A stretch of 31,458 nucleotides of DNA from a virus: the IMG/VR virus record IMGVR_UViG_3300009506_000132, positions 1-31,458 of that record, one strand, 5' to 3'. The notes beneath the pieces are model-generated. The model was not told where the DNA came from. It was given only the letters and a program-made list of their open reading frames with translations, and made no database searches. The translations under genes and the position numbers were made by a program. Position 1 is the first letter of the stretch. Each line of letters opens with the position of its first letter. Shown in pieces: positions 22,777 through 30,379 of the stretch.

Positions 22777-24018
22777 CTAGGCCTTTCGTTTTGCTTTCAC
22801 AAGCGCGAGGGCGTCGTCGATCGAACCTGTCTGTTCGAGGTTCTGACGAGCCTTCTGTTGGGCTTGGAGATTGACGACTTGCGCCCCACGAGACGCCCCG
22901 GGCTTCATGACCCGAGGGACCTTGCGGATGCGCTGGCGGGTAACATCAAGCTTGCCTTGTGCAGCGTCGTATAGCCGTGCCTTCTCAAGAGTGATGAGCA
23001 TGCGATGGTCCACCGTGTTAGCTAGCTCCTCCTTCGTGTAGCCGGAGCTGATCGCATAGTCTGCCAGCCGCGTCTTGGCGGCCTGAAGCTTCTGCGGATC
23101 ACCCCAGTCGGGAGAAACTTTCGGCATGGTTGAAGCAAGGAGCCCGCGCTGGTGTTCCACGTACTCTTTCTGCTTCTCCTGCAGCTCGTTCTGTTGCTGG
23201 GTCATCCACTCGCGATAACCCTCAACAACCTTGTTCTTGAGTTGCTCGATGGCCCCCTTCCGCTCGGTGAAACGCTGGCGCTCGGCGGCCCATCTTCCGG
23301 GGTCCTCCTGACGCAGCGCGTCCCAATCGACTTCGGCCATCTCGGATAGCAACATCGTCTCTGCGGCCTCGGCGGCTTGAGCGGCGATGTTGAACTGCAC
23401 CTCAAGCGCAGCGGTCTGCCGCGCTTGTAGTTGAGCTGCCTCTGCAGACTTGGTTTTAGCCTGTTCGAGCCGCTCGTCGGCTGCTTGGTTGGTCTGGTAG
23501 TTCGCCACCAGATCGCGGAGAGGCACTTGGCTGGTTTTGCCGTTGACCTCCACATCCATTTGAAGGCCGCCGAGCCATTCGTCGTCGGCCTCCAGATGCT
23601 GTCGCAGCTCGGCGAAAGTCGAGATTTCGACTTCGTCGTCTGCCCCGGTGTCACCTTTGTCGTCGTCGTCGGTCTGGTTTTGGCCGTCGTCGTCGTCGGT
23701 GGTTCCCGCCTCTGCGGCGGCTGCAGCAGCTGCAGCAGCGGCGGCTTCGTCGTCGGCATCACTGCCGGCGTCATCGTCGGCTTCACCTTCCTTGCGGACG
23801 GTGTCCCCGAGCAATCCTTCGGTGGGCTTCACCTCACCGTGAAAGTTTTGTCCGAAAGCTTTTTGCGCCAGCTCTGACAGTGAGGGGCGCTTCTCAGCGC
23901 CGGCCTCATCTGCTGCAGCAGCGGCGGTATTGGTGGTGGTAGCGGGGTTACCGTTTGTTTCCTCGGGCACTGGGCTCATCCTCTGTTCGAGCCAGCAGCG
24001 CATCCGCTGCTTGGCCAT
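22777..24018 (-). CDS. Scaffolding protein
   Basis: 413 residues in the longest form. It has an Ala/Thr start, a very acidic low-complexity region (about 70-130, with a run of alanines between Asp-rich stretches), a charged coiled coil (about 165-300) and a basic C-terminus (residues about 365-413). This layout and place between portal and capsid genes match phage scaffolds, whose basic end binds the capsid protein. An ATG at 23979 gives MSPVPEETNG, a more usual start, with AGAGG directly before it; the ATG at 24018 has AGGAG 11 bases upstream. The choice is unresolved. It overlaps the preceding gene in either case. Confidence 0.75.
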   Translation of the reverse strand: MAKQRMRCWLEQRMSPVPEETNGNPATTTNTAAAAADEAGAEKRPSLSELAQKAFGQNFHGEVKPTEGLLGDTVRKEGEADDDAGSDADDEAAAAAAAAAAAEAGTTDDDDGQNQTDDDDKGDTGADDEVEISTFAELRQHLEADDEWLGGLQMDVEVNGKTSQVPLRDLVANYQTNQAADERLEQAKTKSAEAAQLQARQTAALEVQFNIAAQAAEAAETMLLSEMAEVDWDALRQEDPGRWAAERQRFTERKGAIEQLKNKVVEGYREWMTQQQNELQEKQKEYVEHQRGLLASTMPKVSPDWGDPQKLQAAKTRLADYAISSGYTKEELANTVDHRMLITLEKARLYDAAQGKLDVTRQRIRKVPRVMKPGASRGAQVVNLQAQQKARQNLEQTGSIDDALALVKAKRKA

Positions 24019-24286
24019 CTACGAGGATGCTCCTAAACCTCTGCCGCAAATCGACGACTAGTCGATGCAGCAGATACGCCCGTTCCCTTGCCTCGGTTTC
24101 CTCCGCAGAGGTCTCCTTCCAGCCCTTTTCTATGGTTTTCTCGATTGCGTCAAGACCCTCCTGCAGAAGAGGGTTCTTCATGAGAAGGTCCGCCTGCCGG
24201 GCTCGCTCCTTACGAGCCCGGAGTGCGCGAGTGTCGCGCTTCGGCGTCGGCGGTATTACGACTTCGACATCTTCGTTCTTTGCCAT
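23948..24286 (-). CDS. Small charged coiled-coil protein after portal
   Basis: 112 residues from ATG 24286, one base after the portal stop; an in-frame start at 24319 would overlap the portal gene. It is basic at the start (TPKRDTRALRARKERARQADLLMKNPLLQEGLDAIEKT) and helical throughout (LHRLVVDLRQRF). Short helical proteins of this type commonly follow the portal gene and are uncharacterised. Probably a head-assembly accessory protein. Confidence 0.65.
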   Translation of the reverse strand: MAKNEDVEVVIPPTPKRDTRALRARKERARQADLLMKNPLLQEGLDAIEKTIEKGWKETSAEETEARERAYLLHRLVVDLRQRFRSILVDGQAADALLARTEDEPSARGNKR

Positions 24287-24287
24287 C

Positions 24288-26372
24288 TCACACCTTTGCT
24301 CCGGGGACGTTTTGGCCATACTTCAGCTCAAACTCGGTGAGCTGGTTGGCGAGCTTCTCCATGGCAATCGTGAAGTCGTTCTCCATGCGCTCGCGTTCGG
24401 TTCGAAGGGTCTCGATTTCGCGAGCATGGGTCGCCTGCATCTCTGCGGCGTCCTGCTGCATCTTGAACATCTTCTGCTGGGCGTCGAGCATCTGGCGCTG
24501 CTGCTGTAGCTGGTTGCGCTCCGCTTCGATCTTGAGCAGACCTTCCTGCAGCTGCTTCTCGCCATCATCCTGCGGCACCTCGATGTCCCCGGGGTCAGTG
24601 AAGTACAGCGACGGATGCTTCAGCCGGGCGTTCTTCACAAACTGCTCGGCGGTGTGGAAGATTTGCTGTGGCTTCACGATCGTGCCGAGGCCGCCGTTGG
24701 CCACGATGTCACGCTGCTTGGCCCAGATCGCTTCGAGGTGCATCAGGTTGGTGTCGGCGTTACCGAGGCCTAGGCCGATCGAGCAATTCATATCGGTGCG
24801 ATCGTGCCACTCCGCCGGGTTCACTTCGACGAACTTGCCGCCGCGCAGCCTGACCGTCATCTTCTTGGTCTGGTGCTTCAGGAGCATCTCGTGGATGTGG
24901 AGCATCAGCGTCTTGATGCCGGTCTCCGCGCAGATGCGGGCGATCATTTCGATCTTGCCCTGAGACACGTCCAGCGCCCGGGCGAGCACCGACTGCTGGA
25001 TGTTCTTCAGCGCCTCTGGCGTCAGACCCTCTGTCTCCTGCGTAATGCCAGTCCGGTTCTTCTTCAGCTTGTCGAAATACTCCATCGCCCCGAAGGCCTC
25101 GCCGGCAACAAACGGAACCGTGATCGGCATGTAGCTTTCCTGCGGCGGCCGGGCGAACGTGACCACGCGACCGACACGGGACGTCAGCAGGTCCTCCATG
25201 GTGCTCTCGCCCATGCCCTGTTCCCAAACGCCATGCCCCGGGTTGTTGGAGCGATAGAGATTGTCCAGCACCTGCCGGAGCAGGGTGGTGTTAATCTCTT
25301 GAATGTCCATGATCAGGTCGGCGATCGACCGGCCGAAGTGCTTGTGCGGCAGCGGCTTTGCCGAGAGGACATGGAAGGGGTCCCGATCAACCTCCTCGTT
25401 GCCGAGAAGCACGTTGCCGCACATAAAAATCTGACGCAGCTCGGCGACGCCGTCCCCATCGTAATCAACCTTCATGTACGCCTCCCGTAGGAGGATGTTT
25501 TCCATGGAGGGATCGCTCGATGTACTGGTCTTCTGTTCCTCTGCCTTGCGCCTCCGGGCTCGGCGCTCCTCGCCGGTAGTGTTGCCTTGGCTGCTCATGG
25601 GCAGCCCCATGACGGTGGCCTTGTTAAAGCCCATCTCGATGGCATCGCTTCGCGTCACCTCGCGCTCGTGCCCAACCATGCGAGCTGACGACGGGTAAAC
25701 CGAGTTGGCGTCCGAGCTGATGCGATACTCCTCCGGTGGGACGCCCTCGATCTTGACGCGACCCTTCTTTGTGATGCGCCTGAACATGACGTCGTAGACC
25801 GTGGTCGGCTTATCGATGAACCTGATGCCGCCTGTAGTCTCGTCCAGCTCCTCCTGCGGGAGCATGATCGTGCGCTCGTTCTGCTCGACTGCTTCCAGCT
25901 CTTCGTCTTCCATGAGCTGGGTCAGGCCCTCGATCGTTAGGCCCTCATAATTTTCAGTGGAGACGTGCCGGGAGGTGTCCCACCATGCCTTCACGATACC
26001 GTTCTTCTGGATGAAGGTGTCCATGAACCATGTGTAAAGGATCATGAACGCCGGGTTGCGCTTCCAGAAGACGTAATTGACGGCGTCCGTCTCCTGCTCC
26101 GCCTTATCGATGTCGTCCTCACCCTCGGGCTCGAACTCGGCGAGATTGTCGGAGGTGCTAAAGATGCGCAGCATGGACGGCATAATACCGTCGATGACAT
26201 CCGATACGTCGCTAGTCTTCGCCTTGCTTGAACCGTCCACCTCGTTGCCGAGGGGGGCAGACATATAGAAATCATACGCCTTCGCCCGCTCGGCCGAGAT
26301 GGAGTTCCCTTCCCGGCCCATCGCGCTGTCGAACTCGGCGTTGACGATAGCAACCAGCTGCGTGTCGTCCAT
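24288..26372 (-). CDS. Portal protein (P22/SU10-type)
   Basis: 694 residues, in the size range of podovirus portals. Early region: DVIDGIMPSMLRIFSTSDNLAEFEPEGEDD (about 58-87), followed by NYVFWKRNPAFMILYTWFMDTFIQKNGIVKAWWD, both typical of this family. The middle contains VGHEREVTRSDAIEMGF and HVLSAKPLPHKHFGRSIADL. The last about 100 residues form a Gln/Glu-rich coiled coil, matching a barrel-type extension. It forms the 12-fold ring through which DNA enters and leaves. GGAGGTG precedes the ATG. Placement between terminase and scaffold genes fits. Confidence 0.88.
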   Translation of the reverse strand: MDDTQLVAIVNAEFDSAMGREGNSISAERAKAYDFYMSAPLGNEVDGSSKAKTSDVSDVIDGIMPSMLRIFSTSDNLAEFEPEGEDDIDKAEQETDAVNYVFWKRNPAFMILYTWFMDTFIQKNGIVKAWWDTSRHVSTENYEGLTIEGLTQLMEDEELEAVEQNERTIMLPQEELDETTGGIRFIDKPTTVYDVMFRRITKKGRVKIEGVPPEEYRISSDANSVYPSSARMVGHEREVTRSDAIEMGFNKATVMGLPMSSQGNTTGEERRARRRKAEEQKTSTSSDPSMENILLREAYMKVDYDGDGVAELRQIFMCGNVLLGNEEVDRDPFHVLSAKPLPHKHFGRSIADLIMDIQEINTTLLRQVLDNLYRSNNPGHGVWEQGMGESTMEDLLTSRVGRVVTFARPPQESYMPITVPFVAGEAFGAMEYFDKLKKNRTGITQETEGLTPEALKNIQQSVLARALDVSQGKIEMIARICAETGIKTLMLHIHEMLLKHQTKKMTVRLRGGKFVEVNPAEWHDRTDMNCSIGLGLGNADTNLMHLEAIWAKQRDIVANGGLGTIVKPQQIFHTAEQFVKNARLKHPSLYFTDPGDIEVPQDDGEKQLQEGLLKIEAERNQLQQQRQMLDAQQKMFKMQQDAAEMQATHAREIETLRTERERMENDFTIAMEKLANQLTEFELKYGQNVPGAKV

Positions 26373-26402
26373 TTTCTCAGCACCTCCGCTAAAGGGACCA
26401 GC

Positions 26403-26672
26403 TCACCTCTTGGCGCTGGCCTTTTTCCGCGATGACTTGCGGGCGGGCTTCGCCGCCGGCTCGTCGGCTTTGTTCGGGTCCTCCGCCGCCGGCTTCTCAG
26501 CCTTGGCAGCCTTACCCTCGGCGAAGCTCTTGAACTTCTCCTGAAGCTCCTTCACCTCGCCCCGCAGCTCGGTCATCACCTTGCCGCCTCCGCCGAGGGC
26601 CTCGACCTTCTTGGCGAGGGCTTCGAGGCCCTCCTTCAGTTCCCCGACTTCGCGGGTTAATTTCATCGACAT
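26403..26672 (-). CDS. Small coiled-coil protein with basic tail
   Basis: 89 residues from ATG 26672, which has AAGGAGA 8 bases upstream; an in-frame start at 26690 would place the ribosome site inside the gene. Residues about 5-50 form a leucine/lysine coiled coil (LTREVGELKEGLEALAKKVEALG), and the end is Ala/Lys/Pro-rich (KPARKSSRKKASAKR). It may bind DNA or a virion protein. It lies between the terminase-like gene and the portal; no family recognised. Confidence 0.62.
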   Translation of the reverse strand: MSMKLTREVGELKEGLEALAKKVEALGGGGKVMTELRGEVKELQEKFKSFAEGKAAKAEKPAAEDPNKADEPAAKPARKSSRKKASAKR

Positions 26673-26682
26673 GTCCGTCTCC

Positions 26683-27216
26683 TTACACAATCGCCACTCT
26701 TGGGAAGTTCACTTGGTTGCGTCTCCGCAGGCGGGTGGCTTTCGCCCAGCTGAGCTTCGCGATGGCGTAGCGCGTTGCCGCCATCAATGGGTGACTGTCG
26801 ACCGGGACCTTGGCGTTGTCGTCGTAGAAGAACGTCTTGTACTCATCCCTCCACTCCGCCGCCCTCTCGCTTACCCGGAACGTCTGGGACAGCATACGCG
26901 ACACCAGCTCGTTGGTGATTGCCGCAGCAAACGCTGGGTCCTCGACCACCGGCTCCGGGATGATGTTGGCCCCTCGCTCCGCTAGAGTGTCGATAAGTGA
27001 CTTGGCAGGCTTTGACCATGCAATCGGGATGTCCCTCCCCCGAGCATTGATGCCCTCGCAGATCACCGGGAACGGCTGGTCGCGAAAGAACGCACTATCA
27101 GTCAGCCTGATGTAATCCGTGTCTTTGTCGTAGGAGAGCCAGACGCAGCCAACGTCGCCGACCTCGGTGACATGTAGCCCGCATATGCGTCGCCAGCTCT
27201 CAGGGGTCTCTTGCAT
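26683..27216 (-). CDS. Stand-alone terminase-nuclease-like protein, probably degenerate
   Basis: 177 residues. It resembles the C-terminal RNase H-like nuclease domain of large terminases: WRRICGLHVTEVGDVGCVWLSYDKDTDYIRLTD (about 8-40) parallels 'G-x-D-W-G-x-x-x-x-A-x-V-W-x-x-x-D-x-x-x-x-x-x-x-Y', and WRDEYKTFFYDDNAKVPVDSHPLMAATRYAI (122-152) parallels the closing 'D-E-x-x-x-Y-x-x-D-x-x-G-x-x-x-x-x-D-D-x-x-D-A-x-R-Y-A'. The first catalytic Asp is replaced (GLH) and no ATPase domain precedes it. A complete large terminase is encoded just upstream. It may be a packaging cofactor or a relic of a second terminase. The 14-bp motif lies 6 bases before the ATG. Confidence 0.55.
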   Translation of the reverse strand: MQETPESWRRICGLHVTEVGDVGCVWLSYDKDTDYIRLTDSAFFRDQPFPVICEGINARGRDIPIAWSKPAKSLIDTLAERGANIIPEPVVEDPAFAAAITNELVSRMLSQTFRVSERAAEWRDEYKTFFYDDNAKVPVDSHPLMAATRYAIAKLSWAKATRLRRRNQVNFPRVAIV

Positions 27217-27298
27217 GCTTACTGGTTAATCCCTCGTCTCAGGAGCGTCTCACAGCTCGCTCCGTGGGGCGCTGGGGAGTTGGGTGCCTTCCTAATCC

Positions 27299-27487
27299 CT
27301 AGCGTTTCCTTGGTGGCACCTTGGCCCCGCGCTGCCGGGCTTTGTTGAGGGCAATGGCTGTCCGTTGCTTCTCAGCCGCTTCCGGCCCCTTTGAAGTGAA
27401 CGTCTCGAAGACGCTCTTCGGCATATTTCGGTGAACCTCACGGAAGGCCCGATTGATCGCCTTGCGCGACTTCGTCAGCTTCTTCAC
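27299..27487 (-). CDS. Small basic protein after terminase
   Basis: 62 residues from GTG 27487, coupled to the terminase stop as GTGA. It is strongly basic (KKLTKSRKAINRAFREVHRNM; KARQRGAKVPPRKR). The 'EKQRTAIALNKARQRG' segment resembles small phage proteins of the DUF6496 type ('K-Q-A-I-A-I-A-L-S-x-A-R'). Probably nucleic-acid binding; the role is unknown. It is followed by an 82-base gap that contains the 14-bp motif. Confidence 0.62.
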   Translation of the reverse strand: MKKLTKSRKAINRAFREVHRNMPKSVFETFTSKGPEAAEKQRTAIALNKARQRGAKVPPRKR

Positions 27488-29094
27488 GCCGCCGCCCTTT
27501 CCAGTATCTTGTTTGGGTCAACCTTGGCGAAGATGTGCTTCTCATGTGAGTTGGTGTCGGCTACGCCAACCGCTTCAGCAAGGGCAGTCATCCCGTCAAT
27601 CCTTCCACGCGATCGGCTCTTGTCGAGCTTGCGGTTGCCAGCTGCGTCCATCTTGGTGACGGCATTGCCGGCACACATGGTCAATACTGGATGCATGCCA
27701 TGACGAAGCTTTTCATTCAACAGCAAACCCTCCAGCGCCCTTAGTGCCGGAGCCATCGATACGAAGCCCTGACCGAAGTCGACAAAGACGTTGTCGACCT
27801 GCGCCTCCGTCAGCCCAGCCTTGATTAGCCACGGGCGAAGATGGCGCATGTTGTAGCGGTCAAACCCGATCTTGCGGATGTCGTACTTGTTCATGGCGGC
27901 CACGATGCGCTCGGCAACGTAGCTGTACTCGATGCTCTTGCCGGGAGTGAGCTGCAGGTAACCCTGCTTGGCCCAGACATCGTATTGAACCCGGTCCTTC
28001 CGCGACCGCTCTTCGATGCCATGCTCAGGCAGCCAGAAGGTGGCCTCGACGTCGTAGAACCCCTTGCCGGCCTCACCGATCAAAACAAATGCCGTGAGGT
28101 CGTTCACCTCCGATAGGTCGAGCCCACCATAGGCGACGCGAAGCTTCTGTGGTTTCGCCCCGTTGGCCTTCCAGACGCCGATGCTGACGAACGGATTATA
28201 GGCCTCGACGCGCTGGTTCAGGATGAGGTTGCGGAACTCCGCCTCCCGCGCCGGCATGCGCTTGGCAGCCTGCGCCATGTCCATAATCTCACGCTCGTTC
28301 TGGAAGTCGCCAAATGCCGGGTTTGCCAGTCTGATGGTCGCTTCCTTGAACGGGTCGAGATTGTCCGGGGCGGTGTAGAGGGAAATCACCGTCCTCGGGT
28401 CCTGCCCGGTCAGGGCATCGTCTATGAGCACGGACAGTAGGTCGTTGGCAGCTGGTGCCTGCGTGGAGATGATGATCGACAGCGGCGCGTCGTGGGCCGA
28501 GGTCGCCGTCTCCAGCGCATCGTACAGCGCATGTTTTGGGCCGCGCACCTGCCCCAGCTCGTCATGGACGAGAAAGATGGGCGACTTGCCCATGGCGGTG
28601 CTGGCGTCCGCGCTGAGGGCCGAATAGACCGTGCCACGCACAGGGCAGTAGATTTGCTTCACCGTCTCCCGGATGTTCACATACGGCGGACGCAGCGTCG
28701 GCGACATCCGAGCCATCTTGGCGGCCAGCTGAAAGAGCAGCGCAGCCTGATCGCGAGATAGGGCGGAGCTGTATAGCTCGGTGTTGATGACGCTCTCAGG
28801 ACCGCAGAGGTGCAGCAGGAGCAGAGCAGCCGCAAGTGCGGTCTTCCCGTTCTTGCGGCCGAACGACAGGATGGCCCTGCGCGTCCCGGCCGGGTTGTCG
28901 TAGATTTTCACCATCTCTCGGCGCTGCCACCCCCGCAGGAGGAACGGCTGTCCGGCGTGACGCCCGACCGGGATAACTACGTGGTCCTTGATCCAATTGA
29001 TGTTCCGCTCGGAACGCCAATTGTCAGGCTTCCCACGGCTGCTTTTCGCGGCTGCTCGTGCGGGTCGTTTCCGGGTCGTCATTATGTCGGCCAC
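27484..29094 (-). CDS. terL: Terminase large subunit
   Basis: 536 residues from GTG 29094 (ATG at 29082 is also possible). ATPase domain: Walker A GRKNGKT (79-85), Walker B IFLVHDE (173-179) and coupling motif ISTQAP (209-214). Nuclease domain: YGGLDLSEVNDLTAFVLIG (322-340) with catalytic Asp326, and VGFDRYNM-type segment near residue 415. This is the HK97/P27-associated Terminase_1 type. It powers DNA translocation into the prohead and cuts concatemers. It overlaps the small terminase gene by 59-71 bases and is coupled to the next gene. Confidence 0.93.
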   Translation of the reverse strand: MADIMTTRKRPARAAAKSSRGKPDNWRSERNINWIKDHVVIPVGRHAGQPFLLRGWQRREMVKIYDNPAGTRRAILSFGRKNGKTALAAALLLLHLCGPESVINTELYSSALSRDQAALLFQLAAKMARMSPTLRPPYVNIRETVKQIYCPVRGTVYSALSADASTAMGKSPIFLVHDELGQVRGPKHALYDALETATSAHDAPLSIIISTQAPAANDLLSVLIDDALTGQDPRTVISLYTAPDNLDPFKEATIRLANPAFGDFQNEREIMDMAQAAKRMPAREAEFRNLILNQRVEAYNPFVSIGVWKANGAKPQKLRVAYGGLDLSEVNDLTAFVLIGEAGKGFYDVEATFWLPEHGIEERSRKDRVQYDVWAKQGYLQLTPGKSIEYSYVAERIVAAMNKYDIRKIGFDRYNMRHLRPWLIKAGLTEAQVDNVFVDFGQGFVSMAPALRALEGLLLNEKLRHGMHPVLTMCAGNAVTKMDAAGNRKLDKSRSRGRIDGMTALAEAVGVADTNSHEKHIFAKVDPNKILERAAA

Positions 29095-29452
29095 CCAAGC
29101 TTGTGCGAGCGATGCCCAGACGGACGCCGAAGGACGCCAGCGTCTTGGTCTCCCGATTGAGCATCGAGAGCAGCTGGCTGAACTCCTTCACGTCCGGGTC
29201 CGACTTCTTGGCAGTGATCTTGTCGATCATGTTGCCAATGCGCCGAGCGTTGACGGCGTGCCTGCAGTAGGCCTCCAGCATTGGCCACGTCGCCCGGGGG
29301 AACCGATCGCTTGGATAGGCCGCTACAATTTCCGTCCACTCTTTCTTCTCCGAGGCCGGCAGGTAGCTGGGGGGTTTGGGGGCTCCAGCCGGCACCTTTA
29401 TCGCTGCAGCCACTTCCATCTCGGCTGCGGGTTTCTTCCCTCGCGCTCCCAC
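29024..29452 (-). CDS. terS: Terminase small subunit (P27 family)
   Basis: 142 residues from GTG 29452 with AAGGAGA 7 bases upstream. It matches the P27/Terminase_4 pattern: basic start, PPSYLPASEKKEWTEIVAAYPSDRFPRATWPMLEAYCRHAVNARRI (about 27-72), and a helical oligomerisation region (EFSQLLSMLNRETKTLASFGVRLGI). It recognises the packaging site and recruits the large subunit, encoded next. The end overlaps terL out of frame. Confidence 0.88.
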   Translation of the reverse strand: MGARGKKPAAEMEVAAAIKVPAGAPKPPSYLPASEKKEWTEIVAAYPSDRFPRATWPMLEAYCRHAVNARRIGNMIDKITAKKSDPDVKEFSQLLSMLNRETKTLASFGVRLGIARTSLGGRHNDDPETTRTSSREKQPWEA

Positions 29453-29495
29453 GTCACTTCTCCTTCAGATTAATCGCTGTGTCTAGGAGGGGGGT

Positions 29496-29538
29496 GAGGG
29501 AGGGGGCGTGGCCAAGGAGCAACCCAACCCCCTCCCTC
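29496..29538. repeat. Perfect 11-bp inverted repeat upstream of terS
   Basis: GAGGGAGGGGG (29496-29506) and CCCCCTCCCTC (29528-29538) are exact complements with a 21-base spacer. It lies in the 147-base gap between the Acb2-like stop and the terS start. It could terminate or attenuate the accessory genes before the late operon, or be part of a packaging site. Confidence 0.6.
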
Positions 29539-29563
29539 GTGTCGGCGGAGCCGCAGCCCCCGC

Positions 29564-29588
29564 AGCGGCTCGACGCTAACGAGCCGCT
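29564..29588. terminator. 9-bp hairpin with T-run on the plus strand
   Basis: AGCGGCTCG (29564-29572) and CGAGCCGCT (29580-29588) enclose a 7-base loop and are followed on the plus strand by TTTTA (pairing with the hairpin's last T). This favours termination of plus-strand transcripts, for example antisense RNA, though the stem would also form in minus RNA right after the Acb2-like stop. Confidence 0.45.
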
Positions 29589-29599
29589 TTTACCATCAA

Positions 29600-29830
29600 C
29601 TACTCTCCGGGGTAAGCCTGCGCCTTGACGGCCCACATGGCTGCATCCTCGAAGTTCGTCAGGGCGATCTGACGGCGTCTGCCTCTCGTTACGTTCTTCT
29701 CAATGTAGGCCATCAGATCATCTGTCTTGTGCTTGATGGTGCTGATGACCGGGTCGCCGGATGGATTGAACTCCGGCTTGGTCGATGTGTTGGGGCCGCG
29801 AGCGGCCCCGGGCGCTGTTGCTTGTGACAT
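29600..29830 (-). CDS. Acb2/Tad1 hairpin-domain protein (anti-CBASS / anti-Thoeris sponge)
   Basis: 76 residues. After a Pro/Thr-rich start (PNTSTKPEFNPSGD) comes a helical hairpin: VISTIKHKTDDLMAYIEKNV then RQIALTNFEDAAMWAVKAQ. The second helix matches the family ending 'R-x-x-x-x-A-x-T-x-x-E-x-A-x-M-W-A-V-K-A'. Acb2 and Tad1 proteins bind cyclic di/trinucleotides or gcADPR, blocking CBASS and Thoeris signalling. Length fits the family. The ATG at 29830 has AGGAGAG upstream, 7 bases after the Tad2-like stop. The identification is by motif; binding specificity cannot be read from sequence. Confidence 0.75.
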   Translation of the reverse strand: MSQATAPGAARGPNTSTKPEFNPSGDPVISTIKHKTDDLMAYIEKNVTRGRRRQIALTNFEDAAMWAVKAQAYPGE

Positions 29831-29837
29831 GGCTCTC

Positions 29838-30089
29838 CTATGCCGGTTGGTAGTGGCGGCTGGTTTCGCACCAGTCGTTGGCGAGGGCGTCTGCCTGAGA
29901 CGCCTGCCAAGGGGTGACCTCGCCTGTCGCCGTCTTCATCGCGATGAAGGGGACATGGACGAGGTGCGAGTGCCCATCTGCTGCGGCCCACGTCAGAATT
30001 TTGAAGAGATACATCCCCTTCCCATTCCAGCCAGACCGCGAGACGAAGCGCCCCGCGTTGAGCAGTTCGATTGCTTCACCGAAAGTCAT
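29838..30089 (-). CDS. DUF2829 / Tad2-like anti-Thoeris protein
   Basis: 83 residues from ATG 30089 (an in-frame start at 30128 overlaps the upstream gene by 53 bases). The product MTFGEAIELLNAGRFVSRSGWNGKGMYLF matches the DUF2829 start ('M-x-F-G-x-A-x-x-x-L-x-x-G-x-x-V-x-R-x-G-W-N-G-K-G-M'), and IAMKTATGEVTPWQASQADALANDWCE matches its end ('I-x-M-K-x-A-x-G-x-x-x-P-W-x-x-S-Q-x-D-x-L-A-x-D-W'). Tad2, the characterised member, sequesters gcADPR-type signals of Thoeris and in some variants CBASS dinucleotides. It overlaps the preceding gene by 14 bases and immediately precedes the Acb2/Tad1-like gene. Confidence 0.88.
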   Translation of the reverse strand: MTFGEAIELLNAGRFVSRSGWNGKGMYLFKILTWAAADGHSHLVHVPFIAMKTATGEVTPWQASQADALANDWCETSRHYQPA

Positions 30090-30369
30090 AGTAGATTTTC
30101 TCCCCATTAACCCGATAAGGCCGCGCACCCTTGAGAGAACACGGGGCCGTCTGTTTGCCGGCGTGCTCGCCCGATAGGATGGTCACGACCCGGTAGTTGT
30201 GCCTGTAGACCTCCGACTTGATCATGCCGGCTTTCCATAGCGCCGTCATGCTGCCGGCGTGGATGGGTCCATGGGGATTGCTCTGTGGGCAGCGCTCGCC
30301 CTTGACAGCGGCGTCGACCAGAAGCTGGAAGTCATCCCATTGGGTTTTGTCTAGATCAGTAATGCTCAT
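30076..30369 (-). CDS. Hypothetical protein of the anti-defence block
   Basis: 97 residues. MSITDLDKTQWDDFQLLVDAAVKG is followed by ALWKAGMIKSEVYRHNYRVVTILSGEHAGKQTAPC, which may be a small alpha/beta domain. No family recognised. The ATG at 30369 follows AGAAGGGAC. It overlaps the Tad2-like gene by 14 bases and so is probably co-translated with it; a defence-related role is possible by association only. Confidence 0.68.
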   Translation of the reverse strand: MSITDLDKTQWDDFQLLVDAAVKGERCPQSNPHGPIHAGSMTALWKAGMIKSEVYRHNYRVVTILSGEHAGKQTAPCSLKGARPYRVNGEKIYYDFR

Positions 30370-30379
30370 GTCCCTTCTC

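Noticed and set aside
23648-23842. Plus-strand Ser/Ala-rich frame opposite the scaffold gene
   Set aside because: Direct shadow of the Ala/Asp low-complexity region of the scaffold.
29454-29636. Minus-strand 60-residue frame between the Acb2-like gene and terS
   Set aside because: It starts inside the Acb2-like gene out of frame and spans both inverted repeats; no domain or ribosome site.
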